This document shows, in pieces, positions 8,605 through 15,546 of a DNA stretch of 25,013 nucleotides (its first letter is position 1; the number at the start of each line of letters is the position of its first letter). This DNA comes from Bacillota bacterium (GTDB lineage Bacteria; Bacillota; UBA994): NCBI GenBank assembly GCA_018725535.1, contig QLUS01000009.1:1-25013 (forward strand). The letters run 5' to 3'. Below the pieces are notes generated by a model that ran no database searches, had not been told where the DNA came from, and worked only from the letters and a program-made list of their open reading frames with translations. The translations under genes and the position numbers were made by a program.

Positions 8605-9867
8605 ATGCACCCAGTGCAGCAGGCCGAACGGGAAAAGGCCGTGCTTTTCACAGTGGCGAGCACTCACGCGGCGGAGATAGATACTCTCTTGGATGAGCTT
8701 AGTGCCCTTGTGGAGTCGGCAGGGGCCGAGGTGCTAGGGAGAATGGTGCAGTGTAAAGCCCACCCTGACCCAGCGCTCTTTTTGGGCAGCGGTAAAGTTA
8801 GGGAACTCAAAGCACTGTGTGTAAGTTTGGGCTGCGGCATTGCTATTTGCGATGACGAGTTGTCCCCGTCGCAGCAGCGCAACCTAGAAAAGGAGCTCGA
8901 GCTTAAGGTGCTCGACCGCACACAAGTCATTCTGGACATTTTTGCGGCGAGGGCTTCTTCTGCAGAAGGCAAAATGCAGGTAGAACTCGCGCAATTGGCT
9001 TATCTCCTGCCTCGGCTACGCGGCAAGGGCGTCGAGATGTCGGGACTCGGTGCGTCAGCTAGGGGCATACGCACGCGCGGTCCCGGGGAGACAAAGCTAG
9101 AATACGACCGGCGCAGGATTAAATCCCGCATGGCTGATTTGAAAGGCCAGGTTGACGAGCTTGACCAACATCGCAGCCTAGCGCGTAGCCAGCGGGCGGC
9201 ACGCGGCGTTCCCACCGTAGCCCTTGTTGGCTACACTAATGCCGGAAAGTCAAGCTTGCTTAACGCGCTCACAGAAGGCGGAGCGCTAGTCGAGAACAAG
9301 CTATTCGCGACACTTGACCCGACAGCGCGCGAATTAGCACTGCCTGATGGACGTACGGTAATGCTTGTAGATACCGTAGGTTTTGTCCGGAAATTGCCGC
9401 ATCAGCTGATAAAAGCGTTTCGCGCAACGCTCGCGGAAGTGCGGCAAGCGGATCTCTTGCTGCACGTCGTGGACATTTCACACCCAAATGCCCTTGAACA
9501 AGTACAGACGGTGCGCACCGTCCTCACTGAACTTGAGGCTGCTGACAAACCTATGGTTACGGCTCTCAACAAGATGGATGCGGTCAGCGAACTGCCCACT
9601 CTGCCAGAGCTAGGCCGTACTGTCCCCATCTCCGCTTTGCACCGCACTAATCTGGGCCTCTTGGCAGCGGCAATCGCCGAGGGCTTAAGCGATAGACCGG
9701 TCAGAACCCGCTTCGTTATCCCCTTTACCCGCGGTGACCTTTTGGGGCTGTTGCACGCCAAGGGTGAAGTACTAAGTACAAACCACACTGAAGCAGGCAC
9801 AGAAGTCGTTGTCGATGTGTCGCAAAGGTACGCGAACAAGGTGGAGGCAGAATTAAGCAGGACATGA
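8605..9867 (+). CDS. hflX: ribosome-associated GTPase HflX
   Basis: A translation-factor-class GTPase that binds the 50S subunit, splits stalled 70S ribosomes and helps rescue them under stress. The 420-residue protein has an N-terminal nucleotide-binding domain (LGSGKVREL, CDDELSPSQQRNLE, LDRTQVILDIFA), then a helical linker with the GPGETKLEYDRRRI motif, and the G domain: G1 GYTNAGKSSLLNAL (about residue 209), G3 DTVGFVRKLP, G4 NKMD and G5 SAL. The ATG is preceded by GAGGTG with a four-base gap. Its TGA overlaps the next ATG (ATGA), so translation of the downstream gene is coupled to it. Confidence 0.95.
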   Translation: MHPVQQAEREKAVLFTVASTHAAEIDTLLDELSALVESAGAEVLGRMVQCKAHPDPALFLGSGKVRELKALCVSLGCGIAICDDELSPSQQRNLEKELELKVLDRTQVILDIFAARASSAEGKMQVELAQLAYLLPRLRGKGVEMSGLGASARGIRTRGPGETKLEYDRRRIKSRMADLKGQVDELDQHRSLARSQRAARGVPTVALVGYTNAGKSSLLNALTEGGALVENKLFATLDPTARELALPDGRTVMLVDTVGFVRKLPHQLIKAFRATLAEVRQADLLLHVVDISHPNALEQVQTVRTVLTELEAADKPMVTALNKMDAVSELPTLPELGRTVPISALHRTNLGLLAAAIAEGLSDRPVRTRFVIPFTRGDLLGLLHAKGEVLSTNHTEAGTEVVVDVSQRYANKVEAELSRT

Positions 9868-11099
9868 TTATTGAATCACTGCTATCGCGGGCGGAAGAGA
9901 TGCTCACAGTAAAGTTTCGCCAATTTGACAACTTGGCCTTGGCCAACCAGACGCGGGTGCTAGATGCGTTTCGCAAGCACCGCGTGTCTGATTTTCATCT
10001 GCACGGTTCTAGTGGCTACGGTTATGGCAATTTGGGCCGTGAGGTGATAGAAAACATTTACGCTGACCTGTTTGCAGGCGAAAGCGCACTCGTCAGAGCG
10101 CAGTTTGCCTCAGGTACCCATGCCCTAGCGTGCGCCTTATTTGGTGTACTCCGTCCGGGCGATGAGCTCGTCGTAGCAACAGGCGCACCCTATGACACCC
10201 TGCACCCGGTCATCGGCATCAAAGACGCGGGACTGAGCTCCCTTAAGGCTTGGGGAATTAGCTGCCGCGTCGTTTCGCTGTATACGGACGGAACCGTCGA
10301 TTGGTCATCGCTCGAGCGCGCGCTTACACCCAAAACTCGGTTAGTGCATATCCAGCGCAGCCGGGGCTACCAGTGGCGCAAAGCGCTTAGTTTGGCTGAG
10401 ATAGAACGCGTTATTGCAGCCGTTAAGGCTTACGATGCAAGCATTGTGTGCCTCGTAGATAATTGCTATGGGGAGTTCGTCAGCACTTCTGAGCCGGGGC
10501 ATCACGGCGCAGATCTTACTGTTGGTTCGCTGATCAAGAATCCGGGTGGGGGCCTAGCTTTGACCGGGGGATACATAGTAGGGCAAGAGCCGCTTGTGCA
10601 GCTTGCCGCAGAGCGGCTGTACGCCCCGGGAATTGCCGGGCAAGTGGGCGCATCCATGGGCATGAACCGTGGCTTCCTGCAGGGCCTTTTCCTGGCTCCA
10701 GCCGTGGTTGGTGCCTGCCTTAAGGGTGCATCGCTCCTCGCTCAGGCCTGTGAGCTACTCGGGCTTGAGGCTTCTCCCGGAGCACTAGAGACGCGCGGTG
10801 ACATTATTCAGGCGGTTAGAATGCCTTCGCGCAATAGTCTGGTCGAGTTTTGCCAGCGTATTCAGGCAGCATCGCCCGTTGACGCACATGTCATTCCGGA
10901 GCCGGGAAAGCTTCCTGGCTATGAATGTGATGTCATTATGGCGGCTGGCACTTTTGTACTGGGCGCATCAAGCGAGCTGTCCGCAGATGCTCCTTTGCGT
11001 GAGCCCCTCACGGTCTATGTGCAGGGCGGCTTGAGCTACTCGCACATTAGGGTAGCGCTGGCCCACGCTTTGCCTGTATTGATAAATCGGTTGAGCTAA
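9864..11099 (+). CDS. ynbB: YnbB-type PLP enzyme ('methionine gamma-lyase family', aluminium resistance-like)
   Basis: A 411-residue pyridoxal-phosphate-dependent protein of the Met_gamma_lyase/YnbB family (PF06838), sometimes annotated as an aluminium resistance protein; the real reaction is not known. Recognisable parts are the N-terminal HLHGSSGYGYGNLGRE loop, the cofactor-phosphate region AQFASGTHALACALFG, the LVDNCYGEF aspartate strand that would contact the pyridine nitrogen, and the lysine motif GSLIKNPGGGLALTGGYI, whose Lys would form the Schiff base. It follows hflX directly with an ATGA overlap, as ynbA-ynbB do in Bacillus. In Bacillus the next genes are glnR-glnA; here ppdK takes their place. 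Confidence 0.9.
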   Translation: MIIESLLSRAEEMLTVKFRQFDNLALANQTRVLDAFRKHRVSDFHLHGSSGYGYGNLGREVIENIYADLFAGESALVRAQFASGTHALACALFGVLRPGDELVVATGAPYDTLHPVIGIKDAGLSSLKAWGISCRVVSLYTDGTVDWSSLERALTPKTRLVHIQRSRGYQWRKALSLAEIERVIAAVKAYDASIVCLVDNCYGEFVSTSEPGHHGADLTVGSLIKNPGGGLALTGGYIVGQEPLVQLAAERLYAPGIAGQVGASMGMNRGFLQGLFLAPAVVGACLKGASLLAQACELLGLEASPGALETRGDIIQAVRMPSRNSLVEFCQRIQAASPVDAHVIPEPGKLPGYECDVIMAAGTFVLGASSELSADAPLREPLTVYVQGGLSYSHIRVALAHALPVLINRLS

Positions 11100-11116
11100 G
11101 AACAGGAGGCCTGAGG

Positions 11117-13756
11117 ATGCAAGAGAAGAAAATCGTTTTCTTTGAGGAAGGCACCAAAGACATGCGTGCATTGCTTGGCGGTAAGGGAGCCGGGTTGGCG
11201 GAAATGACCCGCGTCGGGTTACCCGTGCCCCCAGGGTTTACGGTGACTACGGCCGCCTGTATGGAGTATTTCGCGCGCGGCGCACTGGCCGATGACATTT
11301 CTTTAGGCCTAGAGCGGGCTATGGCGAGATTGCAGGAGCAGACTGGAAGGGCCTTTGGCAGCCCCACAAATCCTTTGCTGGTCTCGGTGCGCTCTGGTGC
11401 GGCGTTTTCTATGCCGGGAATGATGGACACCGTTTTAAATCTAGGTCTTAACAACGAAGTCGTGCACGGCCTAAGCCAACTGACGTCTCCCGTTTTTGCG
11501 CTAGACTGCTATCGCCGCTTTATCGAGAAGTACGCAGAAATTGTGCTTAAAGTCCCGCATCACCATTTTGCGGATTGCTTAGAGGAGAGAAAGAGACAGA
11601 CGCGGGCATTCCATGACCATGAATTGGGCAGCGAAGACCTTTCACGTCTGATCGAGCAGTACCGTGAGATTGTCGCGCGGTTCTCGGAGCGTCCTTTCCC
11701 GGAGTCGCCGTGGGAGCAACTTGTGGGGGCAGTGCAAGCCGTGTTTGCCAGCTGGGAAAATCCCCGCGCTAAGGTGTATCGCAAGCTTCACGGTATCTCA
11801 GACGCTGCAGGCACCGCCGTCAACGTACAGGCAATGGTTTTTGGGAATCTCGGTTTGACTTCCGGCACCGGCGTTTGTTTCACGCGTAACCCGTCTACGG
11901 GTGCTAAGGAACTGTTTGGCGAGTATTTAGCTTCCGCGCAAGGTGAAGATGTGGTCTCTGGCACCAGAACCCCCGAGCGGGTTTCTGTGATGGGCGACTT
12001 CCTACCCGAGGCGTACGGGCAGTTACTGAGAGTCGCCAGCCAACTCGAGACTCACTACCGGGACATGCAGGACATCGAGTTTACGGTGGAGCGAGGAAAA
12101 CTCTATCTTTTGCAGACGCGAGCAGGTAAACGCAGCGCCGCTGCCGCCGTCCGTATAGCCGTAGAAATGTTAGCTGAAGGATTGATAACTACACCGGAGG
12201 CATTGCTCCGCGTTACACCCGAACAAATTGAACTGATGCTGCACCGCGCGGTAGACTACAAGCAGCCGCTAATAGAGTTAACACGCGGGCTGCCTGCTTC
12301 ACCGGGAGCCGCCACCGGCGCTATCGTCTTTGACAACGAAGGAGCTCTAAGACTGACACGGGCTCAGCGCAAAACGATTCTGTTGCGTCCTGAAACTTCC
12401 CCCGACGACATCCAAGGGATTATCGCCAGCGAAGGCATAATCACGAGCAGAGGGGGCATGACCAGCCATGCGGCTGTCGTTGCTCGCGGGATGGGTAAAC
12501 CCTGTGTGTGCGGAGCGGAATCGGTACGCATTGATTTGGCCACGCGCACGGCGAGGATAGGAGAGCACAGTTTTGTCGAAGGAGACATCATATCACTCGA
12601 CGGGCAGAACGGCAAAGTGTTTCGGGGGGCCGTTCCCCTAGTGGAACCAGAGCTAGGACGAGAATTCGCGCACTTACTTAGCATGGCGGATGACGCGGCA
12701 AGGCTTGCTGTCCGCGCGAACGCTGATAATCCCCACGCCGCCGCCCTAGCTAAGAGCTTCGGTGCTAAGGGGATCGGGCTTTGTCGCACGGAACATATGT
12801 TTATGGAAACGGAACGGCTGCCCATCATGCAGGCCATGATTATGGCCGAGCACGAGGAGGATCGGCAGTTCGCGCTGCAGAAGCTCCTGCCCATGCAACG
12901 CAGTGATTTCTACGGTATTCTTAAGGCCATGAATGGCTATCCGGTGACGATTAGGCTGCTTGACCCTCCTTTGCACGAGTTTCTGCCTGCGCAGCACGAA
13001 TTGGAGGCAGAGATCGCGAAAGCTACTACCCATGCCACGAGGGTAAAGGCAGAACGCGCGTTACGCATCGTAGAGCAGCTCCACGAATCTAATCCTATGT
13101 TAGGGCATCGCGGATGTCGCCTCGGCATTACAGCGCCAAGCGTCTATGCTATGCAAGTAGAAGCTATAGCCGAAGCAGTTTTCGACCTCCTAAGCGAGGG
13201 CTACGACCCTAGACCTGAGATTATGATTCCTCTCGTAGGTCACCACCGCGAGCTCATCATCACCCGCAGACTGGTAGAGAGTACCTGGGGAATGGTCGAG
13301 AAACGCCGGGGACAGCGGTTAACCGTGCCTATCGGGACCATGATAGAAATTCCGCGGGCCTGCCTTGTTGCCGGGGAACTCGCGAAGCACGCCGATTTCT
13401 TCTCCTTTGGCACCAATGACCTCACTCAGACTACATTTGGTTTTAGTAGGGACGATGTAGAAGGGAAGTTTCTGCCCGCATATATAGCACAGGACATTCT
13501 AACCCACAATCCTTTTGCTGTACTGGATAGGGAAGGAGTAGGTAGGCTTATGCGCTTAGCGGTGGCTGAGGGCCGTGCCGCGAAGCCGAGCCTCAAGATT
13601 GGCATTTGTGGGGAGCACGGCGGTGAAGCCAACAGCATTGCTTTTTGCAGCGAGCTCGGGCTTGACTATGTGAGTTGCTCGCCGTACAGGATTCCTGTCG
13701 CGAGATTCGCAGCCGGGAGGGCCCTGTATCTAGGCGAGGAGCAGGCGGACAAGTAG
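11117..13756 (+). CDS. ppdK: pyruvate, phosphate dikinase
   Basis: Catalyses the reversible conversion of pyruvate, ATP and Pi to PEP, AMP and PPi; in anaerobic clostridia it may run in either direction. The 879-residue length fits the family (C. symbiosum 874). The N-terminal ATP-grasp-like domain begins with GGKGAGLAEMTR and includes SVRSGAAFSMPGMMDTVLNLG. The swivelling phosphohistidine domain has GGMTSHAAVVARGMGKP with catalytic His at about residue 451. The C-terminal TIM-barrel domain includes GLCRTEHMF, SFGTNDLTQ and GICGEHGGE with the acid/base Cys at 831. AGGAGG is seven bases before the ATG and only 17 bases separate it from ynbB, so it probably belongs to the same transcript. A strong hairpin ends the unit. 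Confidence 0.97.
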   Translation: MQEKKIVFFEEGTKDMRALLGGKGAGLAEMTRVGLPVPPGFTVTTAACMEYFARGALADDISLGLERAMARLQEQTGRAFGSPTNPLLVSVRSGAAFSMPGMMDTVLNLGLNNEVVHGLSQLTSPVFALDCYRRFIEKYAEIVLKVPHHHFADCLEERKRQTRAFHDHELGSEDLSRLIEQYREIVARFSERPFPESPWEQLVGAVQAVFASWENPRAKVYRKLHGISDAAGTAVNVQAMVFGNLGLTSGTGVCFTRNPSTGAKELFGEYLASAQGEDVVSGTRTPERVSVMGDFLPEAYGQLLRVASQLETHYRDMQDIEFTVERGKLYLLQTRAGKRSAAAAVRIAVEMLAEGLITTPEALLRVTPEQIELMLHRAVDYKQPLIELTRGLPASPGAATGAIVFDNEGALRLTRAQRKTILLRPETSPDDIQGIIASEGIITSRGGMTSHAAVVARGMGKPCVCGAESVRIDLATRTARIGEHSFVEGDIISLDGQNGKVFRGAVPLVEPELGREFAHLLSMADDAARLAVRANADNPHAAALAKSFGAKGIGLCRTEHMFMETERLPIMQAMIMAEHEEDRQFALQKLLPMQRSDFYGILKAMNGYPVTIRLLDPPLHEFLPAQHELEAEIAKATTHATRVKAERALRIVEQLHESNPMLGHRGCRLGITAPSVYAMQVEAIAEAVFDLLSEGYDPRPEIMIPLVGHHRELIITRRLVESTWGMVEKRRGQRLTVPIGTMIEIPRACLVAGELAKHADFFSFGTNDLTQTTFGFSRDDVEGKFLPAYIAQDILTHNPFAVLDREGVGRLMRLAVAEGRAAKPSLKIGICGEHGGEANSIAFCSELGLDYVSCSPYRIPVARFAAGRALYLGEEQADK

Positions 13757-13784
13757 GCTCGTTGTGCCGAAGGATAACATGCAG

Positions 13785-13822
13785 ACAAGGGCTGCCCATG
13801 TTGGGCAGCCCTTGTGATTTTC
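13785..13822. terminator. hairpin terminator between convergent ppdK and lexA
   Basis: A perfect 13-bp inverted repeat (arms 13785-13797 and 13803-13815, loop ATGTT) followed on the + strand by GATTTTC. It lies 28 bases after the ppdK stop and 10 bases beyond the lexA stop, so it can serve ppdK clearly and lexA possibly. On the minus strand the sequence after the stem has no T run. Confidence 0.8.
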
Positions 13823-13825
13823 GGT

Positions 13826-14440
13826 CTATAGTAATCGGTAGAGTCCTACAACCTTGCCTAGGATGGCGACGTCCGTGCAGTAGATGGCGTCCATCGCAGG
13901 GTTTTCCGGTTGCAGTCTAATGCGGTTAGGCTCACGATAAAAGGTCTTTACCGTGGCCTCGTCTTCGAGCAGTGCAACAACCATGTCCCCGTTCTGCGCG
14001 GCATTTTGTTTGCGTACCAAGACCATATCTCCATCGAGTATGCCAGCCCCCGTCATAGATTGGCCGCGGATGGTGAGCATAAAAATGTCGCCTGAGGGGA
14101 CAAACTGCGGCGCTAGGGTAAAGTACTCCTCGATATTCTCCACGGCTAGAATTGGCTCACCCGCTGTAACGCGACCGACAATCGGGAGCGCCACGGCAGA
14201 AGCGGCAGGGGAGACAAAAGGCGCGCCGTCTAAGATCTCAATCGCGCGAGGCTTCGTGGGATCCCGGCGGATACAACCCTTTAATTCGAGGCGCGCTAGG
14301 TGACTGTGGACAGTGGCACTAGAATTAAGTCCCACCGCCAAGCCAATTTCGCGCACGGAGGGCGGGTAGCCCTTGACGCGCACCTCATGTTTGATGAATT
14401 CGAGGATTTCTAGCTGGCGCTTAGTGAGACCATTCTTCAT
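13826..14440 (-). CDS. lexA: SOS-response repressor LexA
   Basis: Represses the DNA-damage regulon and cleaves itself when RecA filaments form. The 204-residue protein has an N-terminal winged helix-turn-helix (recognition region about 28-48, SVREIGLAVGLNSSATVHSHL), a linker, the Ala93-Gly94 cleavage site in GRVTAGEP, and the catalytic dyad Ser128 (GQSMTGAGI) and Lys165 (EATVKTF). All key residues are present. The ATG at 14440 has GGTGA six bases upstream and a stronger GGAGG further away. It is transcribed away from the yneA-like gene and its promoter -35 overlaps a LexA-like palindrome, so autorepression is expected. Confidence 0.97.
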   Translation of the reverse strand: MKNGLTKRQLEILEFIKHEVRVKGYPPSVREIGLAVGLNSSATVHSHLARLELKGCIRRDPTKPRAIEILDGAPFVSPAASAVALPIVGRVTAGEPILAVENIEEYFTLAPQFVPSGDIFMLTIRGQSMTGAGILDGDMVLVRKQNAAQNGDMVVALLEDEATVKTFYREPNRIRLQPENPAMDAIYCTDVAILGKVVGLYRLL

Positions 14441-14472
14441 CGCAAGTCACCGTCCTCCACTACATTGACCTT

Positions 14473-14501
14473 AGTATAGCATATTGTGTCTGCGGGGTCA
14501 A
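14473..14501 (-). promoter_or_regulatory. lexA promoter
   Basis: On the minus strand: TTGACC (14501-14496), a 17-base spacer, and TATACT (14478-14473) with TGC immediately before the -10 (extended -10). Initiation would fall near 14466, leaving a short leader. The -35 overlaps the first LexA-like palindrome at 14499-14512. Confidence 0.7.
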
Positions 14502-14512
14502 ACACCCGTTTG
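14499..14512. promoter_or_regulatory. LexA-like operator 1 (overlaps lexA -35)
   Basis: Perfect inverted repeat CAAACACCCGTTTG. It fits the Gram-positive SOS-box layout (CGAAC, four bases, GTTCG) with A for G at position 2 and T for C at position 13, a symmetric change. It overlaps the lexA -35 hexamer, the right place for autorepression. LexA binding is inferred. Confidence 0.6.
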
Positions 14513-14571
14513 CTCTTATGTCAGGCTTTTGCTAGGTAGTCAAGACTTTGTTTCGACGGTGTTTGCGGGGT

Positions 14572-14585
14572 CAAACACCCGTTTG
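14572..14585. promoter_or_regulatory. LexA-like operator 2 (in repeat copy 2)
   Basis: Identical 14-base palindrome CAAACACCCGTTTG, exactly 73 bp from operator 1, about seven helical turns, so it lies on nearly the same DNA face. No promoter is apparent beside it. Confidence 0.5.
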
Positions 14586-14644
14586 CTCTTATGTCAGGCT
14601 TTTGCTAGGTAATCAAGACTTTGTTTCGGCGGTGTTTGCGGGGT

Positions 14645-14658
14645 CAAACACCCGTTTG
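14645..14658. promoter_or_regulatory. LexA-like operator 3 (in repeat copy 3)
   Basis: Third identical palindrome CAAACACCCGTTTG, another 73 bp on, ending 15 bases before the yneA -35. It could cooperate with the two SOS boxes at that promoter. Confidence 0.5.
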
Positions 14659-14673
14659 CTCTTTAGTTTTTGC

Positions 14674-14702
14674 TTGACAGCGCGAACATATGTGTGTATA
14701 TT
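14674..14702 (+). promoter_or_regulatory. promoter of the yneA-like gene
   Basis: TTGACA (14674-14679), a 17-base spacer and TATATT (14697-14702): a near-consensus sigma-A promoter. The first SOS box occupies the spacer completely up to the -10, and initiation near 14709 falls on the second box, so LexA should shut it tightly. Confidence 0.8.
14683..14696. promoter_or_regulatory. SOS box 1 of yneA
   Basis: CGAACATATGTGTG matches the Bacillus-type LexA box CGAACATATGTTCG at 12 of 14 positions. It lies between the -35 and -10 of the yneA promoter. Confidence 0.8.
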
Positions 14703-14708
14703 GGAGCC

Positions 14709-14722
14709 AGAACTTACGTTCG
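14709..14722. promoter_or_regulatory. SOS box 2 of yneA
   Basis: AGAACTTACGTTCG keeps both half-sites of CGAAC-N4-GTTCG except the first base. Its centre is 26 bp from SOS box 1 and it covers the expected transcription start. Confidence 0.75.
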
Positions 14723-14734
14723 GGGGGAACACAT

Positions 14735-15001
14735 GTGCGCGTAATAACTGTCGCTCTAGTTTCCGTATTGGTGCTGTCGGCGATTATCAGTCTTTACGGG
14801 GGGAGTACCTCAGCTTTTCACCCTTCCAGTTATCTCACGTACGAGGTGGAGCGCGGCGACACACTATGGGCGATTGCCGGTAAGTTTGGCCCGCCTCACC
14901 TTGACCGCAGAACCTATATTTATCATGTCCGCAAGCTCAATGATCTCGTGGATTCAGCAAATATCGTGCCCGGGCAAGTGTTGCGGTTGCCAATGCGTTA
15001 G
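14735..15001 (+). CDS. yneA: YneA-like SOS cell-division inhibitor (LysM, single membrane segment)
   Basis: An 88-residue protein with an N-terminal hydrophobic segment (about residues 3-20) and one extracellular LysM domain (YEVERGDTLWAIAGKFG to NIVPGQVLRLP, about 36-84). This is the architecture of Bacillus YneA, which is induced by DNA damage and delays division, and the position beside and divergent from lexA is the same as in Bacillus. I start at GTG 14735, eight bases after a run of six G, because the earlier in-frame ATG at 14690 lies inside the promoter and SOS box. The LysM domain probably contacts peptidoglycan. Function is inferred from architecture, position and SOS boxes; sequence similarity outside LysM is not evident by eye. 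Confidence 0.85.
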   Translation: MRVITVALVSVLVLSAIISLYGGSTSAFHPSSYLTYEVERGDTLWAIAGKFGPPHLDRRTYIYHVRKLNDLVDSANIVPGQVLRLPMR

Positions 15002-15054
15002 ATTGCGGCATAAACTCAAAGCGCTTGGGAAACCTAATTTAGAGGTAGAAATTT

Positions 15055-15085
15055 GAGGTTAGAGGTGAGAGGTTAGAGGTGAGAG
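15055..15085 (+). repeat. 14-bp tandem repeat
   Basis: Two perfect head-to-tail copies of GAGGTTAGAGGTGA (15055-15068 and 15069-15082) plus the first three bases of a third. A related AGAGGTAGA lies just before. The purine-rich repeat overlaps the GTG start proposed for the following small ORF. Confidence 0.9.
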
Positions 15086-15297
15086 TTCCCGAAGATCGCC
15101 GCCACAGCCACGAGTTCGTAGGCCCCGAATACCATGAGTGGCCGTTCCCCGACACATTTGACCCCGCCGCCCATGCTGATTCCGCGCTGATCCCTCACGC
15201 CGTGCAGTCTCCGCCCGTAGATCTACACGATCAATGGGATTACCCCTATATTTGGGGTGAGACTTATCATCCTTACGGCAGGCTTGACACGGTCTAA
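15079..15297 (+). CDS. small hypothetical protein, doubtful
   Basis: A 72-residue ORF that I do not recognise. It is rich in Pro, His, Asp, Tyr and Trp, has no Lys or Cys, and has no membrane segment or signal peptide. The C-terminal half has an aromatic pattern (DQWDYPYIWGETYHPYG). The GTG start lies within a 14-bp tandem repeat whose purine-rich sequence could act as a ribosome site. The leuS promoter -35 overlaps its last codons. The composition is unlike a random frame in this GC-rich DNA, but an opposite-strand frame is open across the same stretch, so coding is uncertain. Confidence 0.35.
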   Translation: MRVPEDRRHSHEFVGPEYHEWPFPDTFDPAAHADSALIPHAVQSPPVDLHDQWDYPYIWGETYHPYGRLDTV

Positions 15298-15312
15298 GTG
15301 TCATGCTAATGT
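15284..15312 (+). promoter_or_regulatory. leuS promoter
   Basis: TTGACA (15284-15289), a 17-base spacer, TAATGT (15307-15312) and TGC immediately before the -10. Transcription would begin near 15319, giving a leader of about 230 bases that contains the T-box. Confidence 0.75.
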
Positions 15313-15324
15313 TGTGAACAACAA

Positions 15325-15530
15325 CACTGACAAGGAGTAGTAGGGAAGGGAAGCCTAAGAGAGCTGCCGGCTGGTGCAAGGCAGTGGCGCATCCGCCCGA
15401 ATCTCACCTTCGAGTTGGCACCGGGTGGCGCCGTTATCTGCCGTTAAGTGGATGCTTACGCATCAAGTAGAGTGGTACCACGGAAGCGCAGCCTTTCGTC
15501 TCTTTTTAGAGATGCGAGGCTTTTTTATTT
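15325..15530 (+). promoter_or_regulatory. T-box leader of leuS, leucine CUC specifier
   Basis: A tRNA-sensing riboswitch. Stem I includes an AGTA element on the 5' side of the specifier loop, a distal segment GCTGCCGGCTGGTGCAAGG, and GAATCTCACC on the 3' side, with CTC (15403-15405) as the likely specifier, which would read tRNA-Leu(GAG). Stem III is a perfect GATGC-TTAC-GCATC hairpin (15451-15464). The T-box sequence AGTGGTACCACGG (15471-15483) can pair with an uncharged tRNA acceptor end. A terminator stem (15491-15520) with TTTTTTATTT follows. When uncharged tRNA-Leu accumulates the antiterminator should form and leuS is read. Confidence 0.93.
15491..15530 (+). terminator. T-box regulated terminator
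   Basis: Arms GCCTTTCGTCTC (15491-15502) and GAGATGCGAGGC (15509-15520) pair with one mismatch and G-U pairs, followed by TTTTTTATTT (15521-15530). The 5' arm overlaps the 3' side of the antiterminator region. Confidence 0.88.
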
Positions 15531-15546
15531 CAAGGAGGCGATTCTT

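Larger units (their letters stand above)
14486..14663. repeat. 73-bp tandem repeat (about 2.4 copies) carrying LexA-like palindromes
   Basis: Three equally spaced copies of a segment with a period of exactly 73 bp; the third copy is cut off after about 27 bases. Copies 1 and 2 differ at only two internal positions (TAGTCAAG/TAATCAAG and TTCGACGG/TTCGGCGG), so the duplication is recent or homogenised. Every copy includes a palindrome of form CAAAC-ACCC-GTTTG and the GGTCAA that is the lexA -35 on the minus strand. Only copy 1 has a -10 at the right distance, so copies 2 and 3 are probably operators and not promoters. Confidence 0.93.

Noticed and set aside
14486..14663. CRISPR array
   Set aside because: The whole 73-bp unit is repeated nearly perfectly, including the parts that would be spacers, so it is a simple tandem duplication.
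14548..14883. Open + strand frame across the tandem repeats
   Set aside because: It consists of translated operator repeats and runs out of frame over yneA; it has no ribosome site or family signal.
15242..15258. Hairpin ACCCC/GGGGT as a terminator before leuS
   Set aside because: The stem is only 5 bp, with no T run, inside a possible ORF; the evidence is too weak.
15448..15546. Upstream ATG start for leuS
   Set aside because: It would translate the T-box antiterminator and terminator; AAGGAGG and the family N-terminus point to TTG 15547.
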